A DNA stretch of 64,000 nt from Galbula dea (taxonomy: Eukaryota; Chordata; Aves; Piciformes; Galbulidae), in the NCBI GenBank assembly GCA_013399015.1, contig VWZX01002356.1, forward strand, positions 248,001-312,000. The letters run 5' to 3'. The notes under the pieces were generated by a model, which was given only the letters and a program-made list of their open reading frames with translations, searched no databases and was not told the DNA's origin. Below, piece by piece: positions 12,101 through 26,400 of this stretch (position 1 is its first letter; each line of letters opens with the position of its first letter). Made by a program: the position numbers and the translations under genes.

Positions 12101-15100
12101 GTGCAGGCACAGGGATGTTCTCTTTGTCTTGATACTGCCATGACAATGGTGGCCACCACTTCTGACACTGGGCCACATTGCTTCTTACAGGAGCCATGCC
12201 CTCAAGGTCCATAGGGTGAGGCTCTTCCTAATCTTTGTCTGGGCATGTGCTCCTGACACCATGAATGACTTTATCTGATCTGGTGTGCACCTCCCTGCAA
12301 TGCAGCCAGACCTGCCAGCATCAAGCCATCATAGAAAAGTCCTTATGTTTGGTCATGTGGAAGATTTCTGTCTAATCTAGTGGAACAGGGTAAGGAACAG
12401 CTCAGGAGAAGGCTTGAAGGACAGCTCATGGCTCCCCAGGTCAGAGGAGCCAGGATGGCAGGAAACACAACATGGGGGCGACTGACAGCCCAGACCTTGC
12501 TCTGGGCACCCCTGGACTGTACAACAACCTAAATAATTACCAAGAGTAATTACTTAGTAGTCACTCAGTAAACTGTGATATTACCATACAATGTGTATCT
12601 TCTCAACACTCTCACCACAAACTATACATCCCATTCCAACCCATGTCATCCTCTTCCAACAGTATCTGCTGAAATTCCTTCCTCATACTCCTTGGGACTG
12701 CACCCACAGGCCAGTTAAAACCTGCCTGGACCTCTAATACCAAAGCTCCTCCTGGAATGATACATTCTCACATCAAGCAGTTAGCTACCTGCCAAAGCCT
12801 TCATAGCTGAAACAGGGGGAACCTGCTTATCAAGTGTGGGAGCTCCATCATGTCCTAAAAGCTTTTCCATTCTTCAGGAGTGCCTAAGGAAGAAAAAACC
12901 CAGCACAACAAAATCCAGAAAGGCAGGAAAAGAGCTGGTGATATATAAATAGAAAAGACCAGGGGGTGGGGCAAGGTCTTCTTTTTGTTTTGCCTATACT
13001 CTGCCCTGCCAGCATGTGGACATGTTATTCAAACATACTTATGAGGGATGAGATTAAAAACAAAACTTGTAACAAGAAAGATCTGGTGAGCTTGGTATTG
13101 CCTTAAACCAAAGGAAATCTTTCCAGTTAGGATCCATCTCACTCAGCAAATACTTTAACAAACAGATTGCAGGGTATAGAGGGCAGTGGAATTCCCCTGT
13201 TCCCACTACCCCAGGGGCCTGAGCTATAGTTTTCATTCTAGGACATTAATGGAAGATTCCTGACCAGCCTGAGTTTACTAAAACAAAACCAACCCAAGGT
13301 CACACCTCTTAGGAGGAGACACGTTCAATAGAAACACTGAAAAGGGCACATATGTTCCTGCAGATGTACTTACAGATGTCAATCACATATGTTCTTTTTG
13401 AAACCTGAAGTGTAGTGGGGATATATTTATGTTAGAAGGCATTTAAAAAAGATCAAGAAATCAATTTCTGGTAAGAAGCCTTCCTACGAGGAAGAACAAA
13501 TGTTCTTTCCAGCTCTTTGGGTCTTTTTAAAGTTTTTTTTAATATTTTTTTTGGCTTACAGACACTGTGGTGAAGTCCAGCAGGGGCTCTGAACGGTTCA
13601 GCAATGAGGACTAGACCATGTGTGTCTCAGGTCTTTTTCCATATATGTGCTAATTATAATCTTGAAAGTTTAAGTAGGTACAAAGTTGTGTCAATTTGTT
13701 CACAATTTAAAATAAAAAAAAAAAGGGCTTCATCTCCAAGAAGAAAGTGCAGACAAAAGGAAATTCTGCCATGCAGGAGAAGGACATTCCAAGTACATCT
13801 AAAAACCTATAACAAATAACTTAATTAAAGAAGGAGAGGAATGCAGCTGAAAACAACCTGCCAGGGACGTTCTGAAGAGCTTCTGGAGTCCCAGCTGCAG
13901 GGGATAGGTGCCTCCACTAGCAACTCCAACAGAGGGAGAGTTATGAGCTTTACAGACTGTTTGGTGGGTTCCTGACCATGCTTACAGAGGACCATGTACA
14001 GGGATCCAGCAAAGGGCATCATCAGTAGGCATATAAATGCAAGATCTGCCCTTGGGAAGCCAAAAGGAATGGAACAGGTGGGATTAGGAGGACACAGGCA
14101 GCAGGGCAAAGACAAGGACCTGGAAGAGAGTAGCACACCAAAATGTTCAGGAGGGAAATATTCCTTGCTCTGGGCTGATCCAAGGAAGAAATAGTAAACA
14201 GCAGTTACAAATGTGTTGATCTGCTGCTTAGGACAGGGAGATGCAGAACAGCTCACCGTGGTGTTCCTTTATTGCTCTTTTCCTCCTCATACCGCGGGAG
14301 AAACAATGTCTTGTACAGCACATGAGGCAGAGGCAGGTCCCACGCATCCTATAGAGCTGACATGTGCTGCAGGTCCCTTCCAGGCTCCTTCCCTTGGGGA
14401 AGGTCCATTAACATGGATTTGAGCTCTACTTTTGCCTGTCTCTGCAGTGCAAGGAAAATAATTTAGCTGATCTGTGGCTCTTCTTTTTCCATTTGGAAAA
14501 GTAAGATTTGCTATTCTCATCTGTCTTTACAAAAGCCTCTGAAGATCTAAGGACAAAAAGGGTGACTTGATAGCATATTGGAACATTCAAATATACCTAT
14601 TCTAGCTCTCTCAAGTTTCTAACAGTGTCCATCTACCCTGTCTCACACTTACTACCTTGAGGACACCCTCTTTTATCAGAGAAACCAGTGAGTGACAGAA
14701 AGCCACCAAAATAGCTTCCACACCTGCCTCTTACAGGCTCCCACCTCATCCTGGCTGCTGTAAGAGGGCCTTGGGGAAAACGACAGTCAGAAGTCAACAA
14801 GAAAGAAGCTTAGAAGAGCCCAGCCTGCCCTACCCAGCTGGGAGCCAGAGGTGGTGCCAAGCCCAGCCAGAAGCTCCAGGGCTGGGGTCATTGTGCTGCA
14901 AAGGAGCTATTGTAGTGAAGTCAATAGGGACCCTTTAAGAGACCTTTACATGTCAATCCCAGTGTCAGAACAGAGCAGGTCAGGGAGGACTGACCCTCAG
15001 AGCAGGTTAAACTCCTGAGGGGTGGAGATAATCTCCCAGCGGGAAGGGAGGAAAGTGCTGTGCCTGCCTGGGCCAAGATGCTTTCACACTCCCCATCACC

Positions 15101-15984
15101 GGCTTTAGGCTACAGAGCAGACCATTATCAGAGTCATTGTCATTATTATCTTTAAATCTGCTGCCCTGCATTCAGGCATCTATCAGGAAAAGACCCAGGA
15201 CCCCATTAGCACAGGCAAAGAGCCCCAGAGAGGAGGAAACTCTCCATAGATAACTTAACTGTTCCTGCTGGCCACATTCCCATCAGATCAGCTTTGTTAA
15301 TTCTGAAGTGGCCTCTACTGGTAAATCAGATTTTACCACCCTTTCCCATCAATCAGCTGGACAAGCCTCCTACCAGAGGTGGCTTGGTTTTTTATTATTG
15401 CCACACACACTCTTTTGCCAGGCACAAACCCTTGGGGTCTGCAGGCCCAGAAGAAGCTGAGCATCAAACCTCTGCTCCTACATGGAGACCATGTGCCCCA
15501 AAGGCCCCAACATCCATGTGTCCTGGCCAGGTCTGGGGTGCCTGCAGGTATCTGCCTCCCTCCTCTCAAGCTGCAGTTCAGCATTTCCCTATCAAACATA
15601 CTCATCATTTGTGGAAGAATGTCACGTCCTCCTCAAAGGAGGTTTCCAAATAACAGGATTCCCAAACAGAAAACTCCTTCCCCTGGAGGAGAAGCTTCTC
15701 TTGCAAATACACATTAGAGAGCTGAAACCAGTGGTCAGGAAACAATGTGTATTTTGCTGACATAAGAAAGGTGTTAGAGAAGCCATGAGCATCCATCCCT
15801 CACCTCAGCAAGTCAAGTTCTGCTGAGAAACGAATTTCTTGAGCTGATTCACAAATGTTTCACTCTGCTGTAGATGACAATATGGTCTCTCATGTCCTCA
15901 TTTGTAATTTTAAGTTAACTGAATATTTTACAAGCAACTGCATTAAGTACAAAATGAAATACTAAATAGAAGGGAAAAAAAGAA
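6137..15984. other. Intergenic DNA, nothing recognised
   Basis: Nearly 10 kb with no supported gene. Low-complexity parts include T-rich runs at 9603-9633 and 13526-13550 and a pyrimidine-rich stretch at 11600-11730, which generates a spurious 140-codon Ser/Leu/Pro ORF. Regulatory elements could be hidden here but cannot be seen without comparison to other species. Confidence 0.65.
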
Positions 15985-16040
15985 ATATTTGATCGATGAT
16001 TTGAGAGGTCTTTTCCACCCTAAATGTTTCTATGATTCAG
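15985..16040 (+). mobile_element. Short CR1-like 3' tail
   Basis: GATTTGAGAGGTCTTTTCCA, CCCTAAATGTTTCTATGATT resembles the terminal part of CR1 (the AGGTCCCTTCCAACCC ... TTCTATGATT pattern), diverged. Confidence 0.65.
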
Positions 16041-19000
16041 TGTGATAGAATCCTTAAAGATCTGAGTATAAAAAACCAGCTAACTTCTTGGTATATTGCT
16101 ATCCAGGTGAATGGGGTGGGTGGGAGCTGGCAACAGTCTTATAGCATTTTAAATGAAAAAAAAATCTTCAGCAGGCTTACCTGCTGAAATAATCCAAGCA
16201 CATGAAATTGAGTGCGAAGAGCTCAGTCTTTAAGGTGATGAATGGTACTAAAAGACCTCTTTACCCCTCTGGAGGTGGAGGTAGTTAACTGAGCTGACTA
16301 CCCAAGCCTTGACACCTTTAAATGTCACATTTAGTAAGGCAAAGGTAGGCTGAGTTGGTCAAACCTTTCCCCATTTACTCCAGACATACATTAATACACT
16401 AAACCATGAGATTCTTTAGTTGTCTTTTACTCCATACCCTGCAGATGATGCCAAAAAGGGAGCAGTGAGGAGCCTGAGGTAAGGTGAAGTGGGGACTGTC
16501 CCCTGGCAGTAGGCTGCTGGGGGCAGCCTGGCACCAGAGCAGCTCCAACAGGGGGTACAAAGCCCTTTCCTCCAGCCCCCTGGTATGGGTGTTAGGGAGG
16601 AAGCCATGTACAAAGCTGCTGGACCCTGCAGAAGCACTGAGGAAATGACCTGCCCAAAAGGGGAGGTGGACAACTGCATCGTGTTGGACTGTACATGCAG
16701 AAGGGCTGAGGAGAGCCAGAGCTGATGGCCTTGTCTCATCAATGGCCATGATGACCCTACCACGGTGCCCGTGGGGGCTCTCATCATGCCCCTGTGGGAC
16801 TCAATTGTGCTGCAGCTAAAGCACCTCCAATCAAACTCCAACAGGTTAAACTTCTGATGAGTTTCTAATGACTGTAAAAACTCCCATTTGGCCTTGGGTG
16901 TTAAAACTATTTATGAGGTTGACCTTTAATTATTCTCTCGTGTAGAAATCTTTGATAATATGTCTCTAAAAGCCTGACAAATATGGACCTACACAGCACA
17001 GATCAATACCAATACAGTAACACCATGAAGCAGAGCAAGTTTCACAAACACAGATGCTCAAATCTATTGGCAGCAAAGCTGCTTTAAAGGGCTTACACCT
17101 TCAGCTGGGCACCATCAGCTCTGTCACAATGTGGAAGGGTCTAGTGGATGTAGAAAACAAAACCAAACCAACCAAAAACAAAACCAAGGGATGCCAAGTA
17201 TCAATGTAAACAGTGGAAAGGGTACAAACCTTTATTCCACTGGGGCCCAAGGGCGAGACAGCTGTCAGCAGCAGTAGGACAAGAAGAGTGGTTGCCATCT
17301 GCCATCACTGTAAAGTCTTCTGCTCATTCTCCATTCAGACAGGGGTGCCATTTGTTCTAACCCAATGAAACTCTGCTGTGAGGAGGATGAGTCACAAAGA
17401 CATAGACTGAAGAAAAAGTAAAAATGAAATTGAAACCAGTTTATAATGATACTGATTTCCTAATTGCTGCTGGAAAAAGAAGTGCTCCATCTACCAAATA
17501 GATGTAATTAGTGTCACAAAGCAGTTACATGGATTTGGAGGAGGTTTCAAATGCTACCAGTCACTTTAGTTTTCCTTCTCTTCTGAAATTCCCCAAAATT
17601 ATTTTCGTTCAGAAGAAAACTGTTCCCCCTTAGCCCTCCCACAGAACCTTTTTGTCATAACAACATCCCAGCCAAAACAGCTCCCATGAGACAAAGCCAA
17701 TCAAAGCCACAAAGGAAGAGTGGTTTTGTCACACCAGGACCTATTGCTCATGTGTTAGTTACAACACCAACAACTAAACAGGTTAGACAGACCATCTGTG
17801 TGGATCCAGCCAGTTACTCCAACCAAAATCAACAAACCTTATTCATGTGAATACTACCCAGTTAAAAACAACCCAGGAGATAGAAACAATCTAGTTAACA
17901 CAGTGATAACAGTATTGTAATGGGGCAGAAACACAAAAGAAGCTAAACCCCCTACATCCAAGTGCCTTCCCCACACAGCTGAGTGGATTCTCCAAGGTTG
18001 CCTCCCTAAAGTCTCTCCTTGATGGAAAGGAACACAAACTAAACTCCTTGACAGGTTCCCTCTCCATCCCTTCTTTCCCAAACTGCTACAACAATAGGCT
18101 GAACTCACCCTTGGGAAGGGGCCTAGGTGTGCAGGTAAAGAACCCAGATGCTTGGGCAAAAAAAGCTAATGTCTCTTTTCCAGGGATTTTCCCTTTTGCT
18201 GATACTTTATCATGCTCAGACTTTTTTGTGTGTACTAGCGTAACCACAGCTCCAGACACACCAAGAAATCAAGATCCAAGTGTTGCTGCCCTCCAGGCAA
18301 GACTCTTTCAGCACTGCACGTGGCTTATAGAGAAGAAAGCCCTTATCCCCTGCAGTGTCCTTCAGCACTTGCATCTCCAGCATTTACTGCTCCTGTCTTG
18401 TCTGTCCTCAGCAGCAGCAAGAGCAGGATGCTGCTAGCCTGTGCTCCTGCTCACTGGTGGGCATGTCAGTAGGAAGGAGTCACACATCAGGCTGCAGGAG
18501 AAGGGTCAAGAAAGTGAATGGCTTCCCTTGTGTTATTAGCTTGGAGTTTCACATCCCTGGGAAGGAAAACAAAGAAAAAAGTCCACTTTTCATTAAGAGA
18601 GTCGTTTGAGTGTCAGTGAAACTGATACTGCAGAAATACACCTCCCTGTCCCTGTGTGCTGCCTTCCTGCTGCATAATGGCTCTTGCATTAGGAACTGGG
18701 GAGGGGAGAGGGGGGAGGCTGTTGTCCATTTACTTTAGTGAAGATTGCTATTGAGTGGAACCTTTAATGGGATGTCCATGCTCCCTTTAAGAGCTGGGAG
18801 GCACTGTCAGAGCAGTCCTCCCCCAACCCTGACAGCTATTAGAGAATCAATACAGGTAATCCCTTGGCTGGGGGGGGTTGCCCTAGCCAACTCCGTGGGT
18901 CACTTGTGGGAAAGTGAGACTCCTCCAGGGAGCAGCTGGCCACCACCTTCCCACCCACAACCACTACACCAGGCAAGCATTCTCTAAACCATGCAGAGGG

Positions 19001-20700
19001 AATGCCACTGACTGTGCTGGACTGAGCCAAGGGATGCCCTCGACCGTTTCACTCCAGGAATTATCTCTGAATTGCATGTTTTGGCCAGTTAATCTAAGAA
19101 TTCACCCCTTTCCCCTTCCTTGATTGGCAGAAGATGTTTTCTGTGCCACTGCATTTCTGCTGGTGACCAAGGCGTCTCCTGATGACTCTGCTCAAGCCCT
19201 TGCAGTCAAAGGGGAGAAATCGCCTTGTCTCACAGCTCTTTGCAGACTGACAATACCACAGGGTGCAAGACCATGTGGCACTAAGGCAGTGAGGCTTTCA
19301 GACTGCACTCTGGAGACTGGGGACCCTAAGAAATGGCTTTCTAAAGGAGATGACAGCCAGTCAGGGTTCCCCTGGTGAACAATCTCTTGTTTAATGGACA
19401 GTTTGACACTACTCAATATTTGTTTGTGGCATCTTCAATTCACTAAGCTCCTTGCTGCTTTTTGCCTTTCCTCTGTGGTTAACCACCTCCCTCTCCCTCA
19501 GGTCCCCTGAGCAGCACAGCAGGACAGGGGTCAGAGGGATGGGGACCAGGCCTGTGAGGAGATGCGGGAGAGGAGAGATGCCAGAAACAGGGATGTCAGC
19601 AGCCAGAGCTTTTGTTCTCTGGCACTCACCAGCCCGGGCTCTGGGACCATATCTTTGGTTTTGTCTCACCATTGTCATTCACCACCAGAGGCTTTTCAGG
19701 AGCTAGCCTCACACAGGCTCATCGCTCTCCCCACAGCCCCAGCACAACAGATTTCCCTCATCCCCCCATCCTCTGGTTTCTATTTAGGTCACTGTCCATT
19801 TAACATCTAAAAAACCCTGACACAGTTAATGCAAAGCAAACAGCTAGTGTCTAAGCCACTGATTCCTCCCAAGATCTTGACTTGCTGCTCCTCTTTCCAA
19901 GACTATTTTTAATCCTAGTTAGAAGAAAGTTTCTGGTAATCCTTTGCCTTAGAGAATGTGGTAAGGATGAACCCTCAGCCAGCAAAGGCATGCTACAGCC
20001 AGTTGAGCCAAGCTGAGTGAGAAACCTATTGCACATTGTATGTTACTGTAGTTACTGTCATAGAAAATGTCACTTCTGTCCCATATTTGATGATGTCAAG
20101 AAATGGGGGAAGTGGATCTAGGACAGCATGCAGAGAACTGCAGGGATGTCCAGCCTTCTGCAGCCTCAGCTGGGAGATGGCCAGCAGGAGAACTGGGTAC
20201 CTCTCCTAACCCCTGTCCAGGCAGTATGTTTGCACTGACAATCAACACACCTTCCATGCAGGAGAAGATCTGCCTCTGTCTGGCAGGGGTCAGCCTGTGA
20301 CCTCTCCTGCTCCCCACTGTGAAGTGTGCTGCTGGCCAAGTGCCACTCCATTGTCCCCAGCCCCAGCTAAGAGTCACTATCCAGAAGGGAGAGGACCAGG
20401 TAGTTAAATGCCTTTTTTAGTGCTCAATCCTAATCTATCATTTTGCTTGCCAGTGGGAGTGAACTCAATCCAGAACTGAATGGGCTCAGCTATTGAGATA
20501 CTTAAGGCCCAACCCCCCCAGGAACTGGGTGTCTTTGACTCCTAATGCTGTCAGCTGCTACCCAGCAGATTACACAGGACCACAATTCCCAGTGAGAGAC
20601 AGAATGACTCTGTAATGACTTATAAATGACACAGAACACCCTTCACCCATTTGTTGGTATCTCAAAGACACAACTCCAGTGTACCAGGCAGAAAACAACC
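16041..20700. other. Intergenic DNA, nothing recognised
   Basis: No gene was supported. Overlapping ORFs of 116 and 141 codons at 16399-16841 (minus) lack domains. A G-rich run occurs at 18697-18717. By analogy with human gene order, SLCO5A1 would be expected further left beyond base 1, but none of it is visible. Confidence 0.6.
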
Positions 20701-23206
20701 TACAGCCCATCAGTGTCTGCTCCAGCCTCCAATAATTTATTTTCATCCTTTCTACCAATCTCATTGTAAATCTTAACAAGCATTAAAATTCACATATACA
20801 GATTTAATGTGCAAGACAGCCAGTCCCTTCATCACAAGTACAAACAAAACCCTTCACATACCCTTCTACAGACAAAGCATCACACACCTTCTGCACACAC
20901 TGCAGAAGAGTGCTAATATTTTAGTAGAAGATATTGGGGGATTCAAGCAGCAGAAAATGCACACAGCTAAAATCACTACAGAAGGTGCAGCACTTAAATA
21001 AATAATCCTCATTCCCAAGAGACAAGGGGATCACCTGCATGGGAAGCTAACCATGCAGCTCATAGCACTTCAGAGTCATGCCTAGACATATTTCGTTACC
21101 AGTTCGTTGGTGATTTCACCAAATCCTGAGTTAAGAGACCAAACCACAGCAAAGCCTTCACACACAGCTTCACATTTCTTTCTGGCCAGGGCTCTCTGTT
21201 CCTGTGGAAAAACACCTCCCAGAGACAGGCACTTGGAGGTTAGATGCAGTTCCCCCTCCTGTACTTCACCACTGCCTTGTAGACAGAAATACTGTGACAA
21301 TTCTCTGCTCAGGAGTGAATTCTGCCTATTTAGAGCTCACCAGTTCAGCCTTCAGTATGTACAAAATTCAGCCTGCTGTGTTAAAATAAGCGAAAGTTTT
21401 AAAAAATCAGAACAAAGTGTGATCTCCATCCTACCCCAAAACATAGATGTACGTGCAATACTAATGGCTTGTTTCAGACACTGCTTGCTGATGAGCCTCA
21501 ATATTTTACTTACAAGTAAATGGTTCTACAAATACTTAGAAATGTATTTTGTCTATGAAAACAGAGCAACTTAAGGTACAATAAACCATATAAAATTAGT
21601 GCAAATCAACACATTTATAGACACAGTATCTGCACAATAGAATAAAATGTGCATGTAATATTTTTTCCAGTCTGCATTTAAAAAGAGATTGTTAAGGTTG
21701 GCACAAAATACCTTTGTCTCTGATACTTATGTGCAAAGCTGATCTAAGACATTAAGAGAACCCCATCATCCCAGTAACAGGATGTCTGAGGTGTTCTTGT
21801 CCTTCTCCAAGTCAGAGTGCAAAAGGAACAAAACCAGGGCTTTCAAGAAAAGGATCCCAGAGTACACCTTCCCACTCATACATAGAAAAGAAGCTCATTC
21901 TATATTAGCAACAAAAAAACCCCAAAACCACAAACACATACATACCCCCCAAAACCCCCAATATTTTTATGAGGAAATACTTACCTTTTGCCAAAAAATA
22001 AAACAAAACAAAAAAACCCAAACAAACAAAAAAAACCCGACTTGCTTGCAGGGTCAGTGAGAAATGAAAGGTGAAAGCTTCTAGCCCTCCCATGGAGAGA
22101 TTCCTGCAGGCAGGGGAGGGATTTTCCTGTGCAGAGTTTTAGCGGCTGAAGTCCTAGCACCAGCCACCCTACACTTCAAATCTTAGATTTAGGGTAAGGG
22201 GAGGGATTGCCACCACAGCAGCAACACACACAGCAGCACAACTGCCACACACAGTACCTTCCGTGCAGAGCCAGGAGGAGTGAGTCCACCCTTAGTGCCA
22301 GGACTTTGTGCCTGGCCAGGACTAGACAGTCCAGGGACATTGAGACAGAGGAGTGCAGGGTTGGGATTGTGGCTGCTCCTGGCTCATGCCAAGCCCACAG
22401 TGCAATGCCTCTAGGAGGTCACTTGACTGTTTGTTACCCAGCTGTTTGCTCACTGATGCTTGGGATTATCTTCACGTTTGGTCCTCTAAACTGTGAGATG
22501 GCAGAGCCAACCTCCACCACCTCTGCTAGCTGGCAGCTATCTTTTCTCACCTTATCCTTCTCTCCCTGGGCTAACCAGGGTCCAGCATCCTTTGGAAGAG
22601 TCAGTCTCATTGCCCTGGAGTTTCTCATGTTCTGGTAGCTGAATGAAGGAATTGAGTAGTCCTGTGGTGGTCCACCAGTCACTATCTCCAGGACAGGTCA
22701 CATTCAAATTGAGCATCATTAAAATATTTGCAGGTTAAGGGGAAGCAGACCCCATACCTGGTCATGGAATCAGACAAAAACTGGACAAACAGGCTATGGG
22801 AAACACACTTGATTAAAAACATCCCTCACACAAGCTTTGGCACAGACCACACCAGGCAGCCCACAGACATGGTGCATTAGAGACACAAACACTTCTCACA
22901 GTGAAATTTGTGCTCAAAAGGTTCAAGAGAGGTAAAATTCACTCCTGCTTGTGTTTCCGTTTGTTGGAAATTAGGGTATGGGAGGAGGAGGGACAGGTGA
23001 GGTAGTGCATGTCGGACTTCAGCCTAGCACGGCACCAGAGTACCAGGGTGAGATAACTCCTGACCCCTGCACTCAGGGTCCAGGGACAGAACATACCCAA
23101 AGAATGGCTGTAAGGGGAACGTCCCCTCCTGTGATGTGCACACAGCCACACGCACACAGAGCAGCAACACGGGAGCTAGTCCAGGACAGGCCCCCAGGCT
23201 TCTTGT
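20701..23206 (-). other. PRDM14 3' flank, UTR end unresolved
   Basis: Sequence downstream of the PRDM14 stop. No AATAAA was found on the minus strand in the first kilobases. The nearest one noticed is at 20736-20741, which would make a 2.5-kb UTR, with ATTAAA at 20803-20808 as an alternative. A shorter UTR with a variant signal is equally possible. No ORF here looks real. Confidence 0.4.
21905..22037. repeat. A/C-rich low-complexity stretch
   Basis: Runs of A interrupted by CCC blocks on the plus strand (for example AAACCCCAAAACC and ACAAACAAAAAAAACCC). Simple sequence in the PRDM14 3' flank. Confidence 0.75.
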
Positions 23207-23434
23207 CTACTGAGCAGTGTGGACCTTCATGTGGAAGTGGCAGTCCTCCTGCTCGGGGAAGAGCTGGCCGCAGACGGGGCAGGAGCAGCCCTTCTCCTTG
23301 CTGTGAGTGCGGCGGACGTGGCTGTCATGGGCTGCGTGCGAGGCAAAGGCTTTGCCGCAGTGCTTGCACTTGAAGGGCTTCTCCCCGGAGTGCTGCCGGA
23401 TGTGAGTGCGCAGGATGCTGGATGCTGTGAATGC
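23207..23434 (-). CDS. PRDM14: PRDM14 last coding exon, fingers 4 to 6 and stop
   Basis: From the acceptor CTTTCCAG at 23435 to the TAG stop at 23207-23209. It encodes AFTASSILRTHIRQHSGEKP, then finger 5 (CKHCGKAFASHAAHDSHVRR, TH) and finger 6 (CPVCGQLFPEQEDCHFHMKV, H), ending TAQ. It is slightly different at the tail from human, which ends HEDY. Confidence 0.98.
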   Translation of the reverse strand, partial: AFTASSILRTHIRQHSGEKPFKCKHCGKAFASHAAHDSHVRRTHSKEKGCSCPVCGQLFPEQEDCHFHMKVHTAQ

Positions 23435-26400
23435 CTGGAAAGGATGGGTTGGGAACAGGAGCTGAAAGTGCTGTTTTCACATCTATAACCCCCAGATTTA
23501 GTTAATCCAGACTCTAATCAGAAGCACTGTACCCAGAAAATAAGTCCTCATTTATGAGGAGCACATCTTCAGATGTTCTCTCTCAAATGAAACCTCCATG
23601 GCCAGTTGCACACCAGTGGTTCCATTACTTCAAGACAAGCATGCACCAGGCCACTGTGTGCAGGGTCAGCTTCTGGGCCAAACCTGTTCAGTGCACTCCA
23701 GAAGCAGAGTCAGCAATACAAAAAACCTACTTATCTGATGAAAAAGGGGAATATTGAACCTGCTGCCTGCTATGGATGGCATTGAAATGCTCTCAAGGTT
23801 TCCTAAACCTTGTCCCCACAGCAGATCTCTGAGTTGGCGTGAAACACAAATTCCAACTGTGTTTGTTCTCTCACTTCAGCTGTCCCCAGAATATTCTCTG
23901 GAGAGCAGCTTCAATAGTGAAAACAGAAGATAAACCTGGGGCTTTGCTGTACCTTGTTGCAGTAGACACATTTGTAGGGACGCTCCCCAGAGTGAACCCG
24001 CATGTGTTTGTTCAGGCTGGAGGACTGAGAAAAGCTCTTCCCACACACTGTGCACTGAGGAACAACAACAAAACAGGGGTAAAGGTAGAAGGAATCACAC
24101 AGCAGCAGAGGTAAAAAGAAAAATTAGCTATGTGGATGATGTCTGCCATGTATTTCCCTACAAGGATTTATGTGTATATTTATGCATAGACATACAGACG
24201 TTTGTGTATGTCTGCAGACACAAGCACAACAGTAATTTAAGCAGTAAGAATCTGAAATAGTCAGAATTTTAATCCGGTTGTAAGAAGTTTGGGTTTTGGT
24301 TGTGGGGTTTTTGTTCGTTTTTTAAAATATTTTTAAAAGAAGAAATATAATCCAAGTTTTCAGAGGTTTTTATGCATGCGGTTAAAATTGTTTCATTAAA
24401 AACGGTCCTTCTTCAGAACAGGAAGAGCAAATGTTTACTTTCAGTAATAAAACCCTGAATATTCCTATAAAAATATCCCTTTTCTGGAAGATGTAAATCA
24501 AGCTTCAATTACTATTTTTAATTTTGGTTAAAAAACCCTCCAACTTCCTTTAAAGAAACCCCAAACCCAAAAAACCTTCTGGAGACCTTGTAAATAATAA
24601 CCATGTTTCAGAAAAGGTGAGTCAGTAGAACTTAACTCCTGTTTTGTCCCACAGACACAGGTACCTATCAGTCCTCAGACTGAAGAGGGGGAGTGAGGGA
24701 TGCCAGACATCATCTCTCCTGACCCTGAGCAAGTGGAGCACCTTCAGACCCAGTTTTGCTCCACACTGAGTAAGAAAAGTATCAAAACCCATATGCAAAA
24801 AATCCCAGGGGAAATACTCTTGTGTCAAACTCTCACTGAAACTGTTGTTGTTCCCAATATAAATCCAATAAATGTCTTCAGCTGAGCTCTGCTACACAAG
24901 ACAAACTCTTCCCGTACAGGTAGAGTGGTCCCACCAGGGCTAGAGGAGAGGAAACAGCATCAGTATCTTTCCTCAGACAAAAAGACCTTTATTAGTCATC
25001 CCAGAAGAGCCAGTGACTGCGGAGAGACTCAGGAGCAGGCTTACCTTGTGAGGTCTGTGCTTCTCGTGAACGTGGAGAATATGGATTCTCAGCCTGTCCC
25101 TTTTCTCGAAGGATCGGTTACAGAGGTGACAAGGGAACTTGCGGTCCCCCTGGTCCACACAACGAGTGTACTTGAGGTGCTTGTCCCGGTAGTACTTGTA
25201 GGCAAAGACCTTCCCGCAGCGCTCGCACTTGAAGCTCTCCCCAGCTTCTGAGGAGCAGGAGGAAAAGTGCCACCTCCCGATCACACCACAGCATGAGGGA
25301 CAGAGGCAAAATGCCACCTCCCCATCACATCACAGCATCGGGGGCTCACATAGGACCTGCTTCTTGTCAGAGCAGAACCCCAAGAGGGAATATTGAGCCC
25401 ATTTGAGGGTGATAATGATAAATGGATCGTGGCAATATCGTTATCAGAACACAGGTCAGATCTCTCTAGCGCATGCACCTCTCCGCTTGCCTTTCTAACG
25501 AGGGGGGGGTACCAACTGGAGCCCAGAGTCTGATAAAATCATTGTTTTCAGCCACTGGATTCAGCAAAGACAAGATTTCATCCTTGTATCCCAACCAGCA
25601 GCGAGAGAATATGCGAAAAACCATCGCAGCGCCTGATGAGCGTTCCCTCCCAGAAAAATCTCTTAACAATATTGGCCGTTAATTTTACCTCCCACCCCCA
25701 AAAGAAAAATAAATTTGCATATCTTTTCCACTGTTTTCAAAACGCTAACGAACAAATTCCCGTTTATTTGGTTTCCTTCTGTATTTCAAACTGTTCCTAA
25801 CCGCTGAATTTGGGAAAAACAAAGGTAAGTTTTCAAACGTTCGCACATTCTTTCTGCCTTTAATAAAAGTAAGTTTGGCTTAAGCCTTAAAAGGAAACTA
25901 ACAATTTAGCAGCTGTCTGATCAGGCACGGTCAGACAACGCCCGCAAATATTTCCGTGCCAAACTCCCACGGCAATTTGCTGCTCTCCCTTATTTGGCAT
26001 CCAGAAGACCTGTCCTTCACCCGGCTCCAGATTTCCCTGCACTGCCACAGAGCTCTTCACACACAGGTTTTGACTGTCTGAGTGTTACCCTTTCTGCGCG
26101 TTATAAGCAGACTTTCTCCCAGAGCGGGAAGTGCTTTTGGCATTTCTTCTGCAAGTACCAGCAGCTTCCTGGGATGGAAACGACTCCAGCCTGCCCCATC
26201 CATCGAGAGCATTAACGGCACGAAAAATGCCGTTAACTCCATCCTAGGATAAAATGGGACCGGAAAAGGAATGCCCCAGAGCCCCTCTCGTCCCCGCTGT
26301 GGGTCTCGGAACAGGCTCAACCCAGCCCTGCAAGGTATCCTGCAGCTGCCTCTCAGAGAGCACGTTGGACCCCCAAGGAAAGGTGACAGGGACAACAGCC

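Noticed and set aside
16399..16841. Overlapping 116- and 141-codon minus-strand ORFs
   Set aside because: They are in different frames of the same stretch, with no motif. They were considered as a retroelement piece but no CR1 or LTR signature could be matched.
18697..18717. G-rich run as a G-quadruplex
   Set aside because: It has only three clear G runs of three or more with a fourth run of two, so it does not meet the usual pattern.
1..20000. Possible exons of SLCO5A1 or another neighbour
   Set aside because: Expected from remembered human gene order, but no transporter-like exon or splice-bounded conserved peptide was found on either strand.
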